From the NCBI GenBank assembly GCA_017849455.1, contig JAFIGX010000024.1:62001-126000 (forward strand): DNA of 64,000 nucleotides, given 5' to 3'. A model generated the notes under the pieces. That model had not been told where the DNA came from, ran no database searches, and was given only the letters and a program-made list of their open reading frames with translations. Below, one piece after another: positions 60,201 to 64,000 of this stretch (the first letter of the stretch is position 1; each line of letters begins with the position of its first letter). A program made the translations under genes and the position numbers. Source of the DNA: Pseudobacter sp. GTDB lineage: Bacteria > Bacteroidota > Bacteroidia > Chitinophagales > Chitinophagaceae.

Positions 60201-60359
60201 GATGTGCAGCGACCATTGGCTACGGTCATTGTATATGGTCTGCTGGCAGCCACTGCCATAACACTTTTTGCGTTGCCCGCTCTTTACTACCTGGTAGAGG
60301 CCAAATGGGGGAGAAAGGATTTTATTATTCGGCAGGATAAAAATACAAGCTCATTATGA
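57246..60359 (+). CDS. HME-RND efflux pump (CzcA/CusA family)
   Basis: 1037 residues, the full length of the family. It opens with the first helix (LLLTLFILLAGFGYYAW), then AYPDLADVSSQVITQVPGLA. In the fourth helix region it carries IDFGIIVDGAIVMME, with Asp396. The DFG-x-x-VDGA form is known from HME1-type pumps (Co, Zn, Cd), whereas copper and silver pumps have A-x-G-A-x-VDA; the metal is therefore more likely a divalent cation. The C-terminal region (GIGSDVQRPLATVIVYGLLA) is typical. It lies between the adaptor gene and the TolC-type gene, whose ATG overlaps its stop (ATGA). Confidence 0.95.
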   Translation: MTKLVLTAIRKRWLLLTLFILLAGFGYYAWKQLSIEAYPDLADVSSQVITQVPGLAAEEVEQQITIPLERAINGIPGMTVMRSKSTFGLSIITIVFDDRRDDYWARQRITERLNTVNLPYGAKPGLDPLTSPIGEIYRYIVESKTHDLRALTDLQTWVIIPRLKQETGVTNVTNFGGITTQYQVELNPLKLELYKTSLADIRDAINNNNANAGGSILNQGDLGYVVRGIGLVTTLKTLGDIVVKTNDGVPVYLKDVGELKYGTLEKKGILGFTDRQVDYDESIEGVVQLLKGENPSLVLKGIHRAIDDLNKNLLPEGVTIRPYMDRTELVNTTLHTVSNTLLEGMALVIVVLIVFLGNWRGALIVAVTIPLSLLLAFILMYLTDIPANLLSLGAIDFGIIVDGAIVMMETILKKREENPSTPLTEQSIAKPASMVARPVLFATIIIITAYFPLFAFERIERKLFTPMAFTVSYALLGALLVAMFLIPGLAYAVYRKPRKLYHNRWLEKLSEFYHARLQKIMLKPKRMLLPLSIALAGAVVFSATVGKDFLPSLDEGSIWLQVQVPTGISLQRAKEMSDTLRSRTIKHEEVSSIMVHAGRNDDGTDPWSASHYECFVSLKPYKEWASGKTKKDLIEELAKEYASIPGYTVGFSQPMIDNVMDKISGAHSELVLKIYGEDFSETRRIAENILSLLKKIPGAVDLAIDQEPPLPQLQIKVDRDAVARYGLNINHVSELVEVAIGGKAVSQLFTGNKVYDIICRYPEDSRNTVDKIANLMLTSQTGARIPLSQVAAVSTTTGEAIITREMNNRHLTVKLNLRGRDLTSFLDEARNSIEKNISYNREKYKIVWGGQFENQHRAYAKLAVVVPLTLAAMFLLLYGAFGRFRHATIILSTVPLALFGGMLALNIRNMTLNVSSAVGFIALFGVAIQNGVIMVSNFNDLRRQGMALRNAVLTGARQRFRPVLMTATVAILGLLPASLATGIGSDVQRPLATVIVYGLLAATAITLFALPALYYLVEAKWGRKDFIIRQDKNTSSL

Positions 60360-61639
60360 TCAGAAATTGTTGCACCGCTATGCTTCTTCTCCTGCTGGTG
60401 GGAAATAAAGAATTAAGCGCACAGATAGATACCAGCTTTTCAAGAGAACCGCTCCTGTACAACAAGTTCTTATCGGTGGTGGTCAATCAGAACCTGGCCT
60501 ATGCTGCTGAAAAATACAATATCAATATTGCACAGGCCAACCTGGAAGCGGCGAAAGTATTTGCCGATCCGAACCTGTCATTTGGCTGGGTAGACAACGG
60601 ACAAAAAAGGATGCGGACCGGTTATGGGTTCAATAGTTCAGTGAACTGGCTGATGGAGTTGGGGGGAAAAAGGAAGGCCAGGATACAGGTGGCGAAGAGC
60701 CGACTGGAATTGACATCCGCCCTGGTCAATGATTTTTTCCGCAATCTCAGGTCCGATGCTACCACAGCTTATTTGCAGGCAATGCTTCAAAAGAAACTGC
60801 TGCAGGTGAATATGGAATCCTACCGGAACATGCTACAGTTGGCCAAAGCCGACAGTGTGCGGTTCAAATTGGGCGAGATCAAGGAGATCGATGCGAGGCA
60901 AACCAGGCTGGAGGCAGGAGTTATGCTCAACACCGTTTTCCAGAATGAGGCCAGTTGGAAGGCCGCGCTTGCCCGGTTGAAGACATTTATGGGCAAACAG
61001 GCGGATACCCTCTATGAACCGTCAAGCCTTCAGACAAATCTCGACAGGGACTTTGACCTTACTGCCCTTATTGATAATGCCATTACAACAAGGACCGATA
61101 TCATCGCTGCCATGCGGGAAAAAGATTTTGCCGCCAGCCAGGTAAATCTGGCAAGATCGAACAGGGTCATCGATATTGGCCTGAGCATGGGCGTTGCGGG
61201 AAATGCAACGGTGCTTAACCAGATATCGCCTGCACCTTCTACCAGTGTGGTAGCTGCGGGTATAACGGTGCCACTGAGAATTTCGAGTAAGTATAAAGGT
61301 GAATTACAGGCTGCCGGCTATGGCATGTTGCAGGCTTCTACCAGGTTTGATCAGGCCGTGGTGGAAGCGAAGTCGGAGGTGACCGTTGCTTATAATAATT
61401 ATTTGTCGGCCAGGAAGCAGTTGAAACAATTCGAGACAGGGCTTCTTTATGAAGCACAAAAAACGCTGGAAGGGAAAATGTATAGTTACCAGCGGGGCGA
61501 GACGAACCTGCTGGAAGTGTTGATTGCACAGCGTACTTATAACAGCCTGCGTCAGAATTATTATGAAGCATGGAACGCTTTGGGCATATCGCTGGTGGAA
61601 GTAGAACGTGCTGCCGGCATCTGGGACATCCGATTATAG
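60356..61639 (+). CDS. TolC-family outer membrane efflux channel (CzcC-like)
   Basis: 427 residues with a signal peptide (CTAMLLLLLVGNKELSAQ). Long helical pairs typical of TolC monomers alternate with short strands: YAAEKYNINIAQANLEAAKVF, ADPNLSFGWVDNG, NDFFRNLRSDATTAYLQAML, VRFKLGEIKEIDARQTRLEA and the repeat in the second half (VVEAKSEVTVAYNNYLSARK, KMYSYQRGETNLLEVLIAQR). It forms the outer-membrane exit duct for the RND pump encoded immediately upstream, with which it is translationally coupled. No dedicated regulator (for example a CzcR/S pair) is visible next to the operon. Confidence 0.93.
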   Translation: MIRNCCTAMLLLLLVGNKELSAQIDTSFSREPLLYNKFLSVVVNQNLAYAAEKYNINIAQANLEAAKVFADPNLSFGWVDNGQKRMRTGYGFNSSVNWLMELGGKRKARIQVAKSRLELTSALVNDFFRNLRSDATTAYLQAMLQKKLLQVNMESYRNMLQLAKADSVRFKLGEIKEIDARQTRLEAGVMLNTVFQNEASWKAALARLKTFMGKQADTLYEPSSLQTNLDRDFDLTALIDNAITTRTDIIAAMREKDFAASQVNLARSNRVIDIGLSMGVAGNATVLNQISPAPSTSVVAAGITVPLRISSKYKGELQAAGYGMLQASTRFDQAVVEAKSEVTVAYNNYLSARKQLKQFETGLLYEAQKTLEGKMYSYQRGETNLLEVLIAQRTYNSLRQNYYEAWNALGISLVEVERAAGIWDIRL

Positions 61640-61659
61640 TATCAAATCCATTTTTTTAC

Positions 61660-62355
61660 ATGAAACGATCTACGGTTATTTTGTTTTGCATGCTTGCCAC
61701 CAAACTTGCATTGGCCCAGGAAGATAGTCTTTCACGGTCCCTTCTCAAAACAGAGAGAGACCGGTTCCGGTTCGGTTTGAAATTGAGCATGGGCTTGCAT
61801 TCACTACAGGGGAAAGATGTGTCGACCCTATCTACAGGAGGACCTTCTTCTGCGCGGAAAGGGTTCTCTGCTGGTGTAATGATGGACACCAGGTTGAACC
61901 CGCATCTTTATATCAGGTCGGAAATAGCTGTTCAGCAGAGCAGTGCTTTGTTGAATATTTATGACAGTGCTTCGAATACCCGTTACGACAGCAAGTTCAG
62001 GAGCCTGTATTTGATGGTGCATCCTTTCATGCCGGCTTATCGAGCAGGTGGATTCCAGGTCTATGCCGGCCCGTACTTCGGGCTCCTGATCAATGCAAGT
62101 ATCCAGCGCAAGACAGCGGGTGGGGGATTGGAAACGGATAAAAGCATATTCGGGAATGCCCTTTCCCCGGGCGGCCATTCCCAGAAACTGGATGCAGGCA
62201 TCGCCGCCGGGCTGGAATATGAATGGAAGAACGGTCTTACGATTGGGGTGAATTATCGCAGAGGGCTGATCGGTATCCTGGAAGATCCCCGTATTCAGAC
62301 CAGGAAAAAGATCTATAACCAGGATATATCTGTTTCCATAGGGTACAAATTCTGA
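61660..62355 (+). CDS. Outer membrane beta-barrel protein
   Basis: 231 residues from the ATG at 61660 (MKRSTVILFCMLATKLALAQ), which gives a clean signal peptide; the frame is open upstream into the TolC-type gene, but that part is not used. Strand-like segments include GLKLSMGLHSLQG, PHLYIRSEIAVQQSSALLNI, FRSLYLMVHPFMP, FQVYAGPYFGLLINASI, GIAAGLEYEWKNGLTIGVNY and a closing strand DISVSIGYKF. It is of the PorT/OmpW-like barrel type. It follows the TolC-type gene by 20 bases and precedes a stem-loop terminator, so it is probably the last gene of the efflux operon. Function unknown. Confidence 0.82.
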   Translation: MKRSTVILFCMLATKLALAQEDSLSRSLLKTERDRFRFGLKLSMGLHSLQGKDVSTLSTGGPSSARKGFSAGVMMDTRLNPHLYIRSEIAVQQSSALLNIYDSASNTRYDSKFRSLYLMVHPFMPAYRAGGFQVYAGPYFGLLINASIQRKTAGGGLETDKSIFGNALSPGGHSQKLDAGIAAGLEYEWKNGLTIGVNYRRGLIGILEDPRIQTRKKIYNQDISVSIGYKF

Positions 62356-62403
62356 TCCCTGGAAAAATGCGGAAGACGGGCACCCGATGATAGCAAAAAG
62401 GAA

Positions 62404-62425
62404 GGCCTCTCTGGAAAGAGAGGCC
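62404..62425. terminator. Bidirectional terminator between convergent genes
   Basis: GGCCTCTCT, loop GGAA, AGAGAGGCC is a perfect nine-base stem. On the minus strand it is followed by TTCCTTTTT and on the plus strand by GATTTG. It lies between the barrel gene (stop 62355) and the minus-strand gene ending at 62479. Confidence 0.78.
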
Positions 62426-62478
62426 GATTTGATCCATGATAATTAACACAAAGTCGATAAAACTATTTGGGAGAAATG

Positions 62479-62808
62479 TTAAGAGGGTTTCTTCTGGGTG
62501 CTTACAAACTTTCTGTAGTAGTCCATATTCTTGTTGTAGGATTCCTGTTCCCGGGACGAGATCTTCAGACCTGCTTTGGGCTTCAACTGAAAGAAAACCG
62601 AATCTTTTTTCTGTCTCAGGTCGATGTAATAATTGCCTGAATTTACTTTCGAATTGAAGTCCTGCTGCGTAAGGACCTGCTGTTTTTCGTCCTGGTACTT
62701 TGCATGGCTCTTGTCGGCTTTTTTAATTTCCTGACAGGAAGCGCCATAGCAAAGGGAGGTCACCATAAGCACCATAGGGAGCATTACTTTGAGGGACAAC
62801 CTTTTCAT
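62479..62808 (-). CDS. Small exported protein of unknown function
   Basis: 109 residues. A signal peptide (VMLPMVLMVTSLCYGASC) could end in a lipobox, since YGASC places a Cys at residue 25. The mature part is polar and charged: KKADKSHAKYQDEKQQVLTQ, SGNYYIDLRQKKDSVFFQL and EQESYNKNMDYYRKFVSTQK. No family is recognised. It lies on the same strand as the partial RND gene and starts 124 bases after that gene's stop, so it may be the next gene of that efflux locus. Gene-like length, start and signal support it being real. Confidence 0.6.
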   Translation of the reverse strand: MKRLSLKVMLPMVLMVTSLCYGASCQEIKKADKSHAKYQDEKQQVLTQQDFNSKVNSGNYYIDLRQKKDSVFFQLKPKAGLKISSREQESYNKNMDYYRKFVSTQKKPS

Positions 62809-62932
62809 GAATAGATATTTAAATGAACAAATGAAGTGAACCTCCGGGTACGTTCACCGCACCTCGATGCAGTCCATATTCATTATTAAAACTGAAAAAG
62901 GCTGTATGCTCCTACTCCGGGAGGATATTTTT

Positions 62933-64000
62933 TTAGACCCGGCTCTTTTTCTTCTCTATCCAATAATAGAGTGGGGGAATTACTACGGGGGTAAATAATA
63001 AGGTGAAGGTCAGTCCGCCGATGATAACGGTTGCCAGTGGGCGCTGCACATCGGAGCCGATACCTGTGCTGATGGCCGCCGGTACCAGGCCAATGATCGC
63101 TACCATCAGCATCATCATAGTGGCTTTGAATTGGTCTACGGACACTTTTTGCACGGATGCCCTTAATGTAAGCGGAGATTTATACATTTCCCGGTTCAGG
63201 GCAGAGACCAGCAACACCCCGGCCATAACGGAAATACCGAAAATGGAGACGAAGCCCACCCCGGCAGATACATTGAAATGGTATCCCCGCATGAACAGGG
63301 CAATGATGCCTCCAGCCAAAGCCACCAGGATGCAACTCATCGTAACAAAAGTATGTTTCATGCTTTTGAACAGCATGAAAAGGAAAACGAATACGATCAC
63401 TACCGTCAGCGGAATGGTCAGGGATAATTGTTTGCCGGCCCTTTCCAGATTCTCGTATTGACCGCCATATATGATATTGTAGCCTTTGGACACATGTACC
63501 TGGTCGCCGATCTTATCCTGTAACTCTGCTACAAATGTGCCCTGGTCGCGGCCGCGCACATTGGTGCGGACCGTTACCATCCGTTTCCCGTCGATCCGGT
63601 AAATATTGGTTTGCCCGTCTATGAACTGGATATTCGCCAGTTGCTCCATAGGGATCAGGGCGCCGGTAGCTGAAGGCACCTGCAGGTTACTGATGGCTTC
63701 CACCGTACTCCGGTTCTCAGGCAAATAGCGGATAACGATATCGTAGCGTTTCGTGCCATCATACAGCGTGCCGATGGGCTTGCCTCCAATGGCAGCTTCG
63801 ATCATGGCCTGGATATCGCTCACATTGATGCCGAATCGCGCAGCATTCTCGCGGTTGATATTGATGGCCAATTGCGCCTGCGTTCCTTCCTGTTCTATAT
63901 TTACCGAAGCCGAGCCCTTGGTAGATTTTACAATTACGGCAATGCTATCGGCTTTCTTTCGCATCATTTCCAGGTCATCACCCACAACGGAAATGGCCAG
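62933..64000 (-). CDS. HME-RND efflux pump, C-terminal part (cut by window edge)
   Basis: The frame is open to the right edge (first visible codons LAISVVGDDLEMM) and contains about 355 residues of the C-terminal third of a CzcA/CusA-family pump. Seen in order: IEQEGTQAQLAININRENAA, FGINVSDIQAMIEAAIGGK, YDIVIRYLPENRSTVEAISN, GGQYENLERAGKQLSLTIPL, membrane helices and the typical end GIGSDVQRPLATVIIGGLTF followed by TPVVIPPLYYWIEKK. Nothing suggests decay. The signature that would tell the metal class lies beyond the edge. It faces the complete efflux operon at 56083-62355, so two related pumps stand tail to tail. Confidence 0.92.
   Translation of the reverse strand: MAISVVGDDLEMMRKKADSIAVIVKSTKGSASVNIEQEGTQAQLAININRENAARFGINVSDIQAMIEAAIGGKPIGTLYDGTKRYDIVIRYLPENRSTVEAISNLQVPSATGALIPMEQLANIQFIDGQTNIYRIDGKRMVTVRTNVRGRDQGTFVAELQDKIGDQVHVSKGYNIIYGGQYENLERAGKQLSLTIPLTVVIVFVFLFMLFKSMKHTFVTMSCILVALAGGIIALFMRGYHFNVSAGVGFVSIFGISVMAGVLLVSALNREMYKSPLTLRASVQKVSVDQFKATMMMLMVAIIGLVPAAISTGIGSDVQRPLATVIIGGLTFTLLFTPVVIPPLYYWIEKKKSRV

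Noticed and set aside
1..64000. CRISPR arrays, insertion sequences and attachment sites
   Set aside because: No regularly spaced direct repeats, transposase-like proteins or tRNA-associated integrase genes were found anywhere in the window.

Overview
The window comes from a Bacteroidota chromosome, most likely a member of the Chitinophagaceae (Chitinophaga/Niastella-like). This is inferred from the gene content: two SusC/SusD pairs, three ECF-sigma/FecR modules, LytS/LytTR two-component pairs, a type IX secretion (T9SS) C-terminal sorting domain, DUF4397/DUF4369/DUF4199/DUF6520 family proteins, and a TAnnTTTG-type -7 promoter element upstream of a tRNA operon. I see no integrase, transposase, capsid or terminase gene and no CRISPR array.

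Layout. 1-2.4 kb: start of dcd (cut by the edge), a phosphopantetheinyl transferase and a DUF2130 coiled-coil protein. 2.7-9.3 kb: a same-strand block of three paralogous phage-tail-collar (microcystin-dependent-protein-like) proteins, an unexported type-1 periplasmic-binding-fold protein, a formyltransferase-fold enzyme and a T9SS-sorted SBBP/SprB-repeat surface protein. 9.4-16.4 kb: ECF sigma, FecR, SusC, SusD. 16.8-18.4 kb (minus): two paralogous small Cys-containing exported proteins plus a MauE/DoxX-type redox membrane protein. 18.8-24.7 kb (minus): a tight seven-gene run, histidine kinase-LytTR-START-SDR-epimerase-histidine kinase-LytTR. 24.9-30.9 kb: ankyrin protein, VOC protein, MacB/FtsX-type permease, a Crp/Fnr fragment, DUF4199 and DUF1801 proteins. 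31.1-34.3 kb: tRNA-Leu(GAG), NtrY-like kinase, glycosyltransferase, small membrane protein, tRNA-Gly(GCC) and tRNA-Leu(TAA).

34.7-49.4 kb: a second ECF/FecR/SusC/SusD module continuing without an evident break into two TlpA-type thioredoxins with DUF4369-like N-termini, an unknown exported protein, a DsbD-alpha-like protein and a full-length M16 metallopeptidase. This reads as a regulated import, thiol-handling and peptide-processing operon. 49.9-62.4 kb: a third ECF/FecR module driving a FecA-type TonB receptor, then a beta-barrel protein, a DUF4397 lipoprotein and a complete HME-RND (CzcCBA-type) efflux system. The right edge holds the C-terminal part of a second HME-RND pump on the opposite strand.

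Strongest candidates for something undescribed are (i) the tail-collar trio with its orphan binding protein, formyltransferase and T9SS partner, and (ii) the paired Cys-rich secreted peptides next to a MauE-like redox protein. Decayed fragments (a SusC plug piece, a frameshifted T9SS sorting domain, a Crp/Fnr tail, and a START protein apparently lacking its middle) show local gene loss. All assignments were made by reading motifs; no database search was run.
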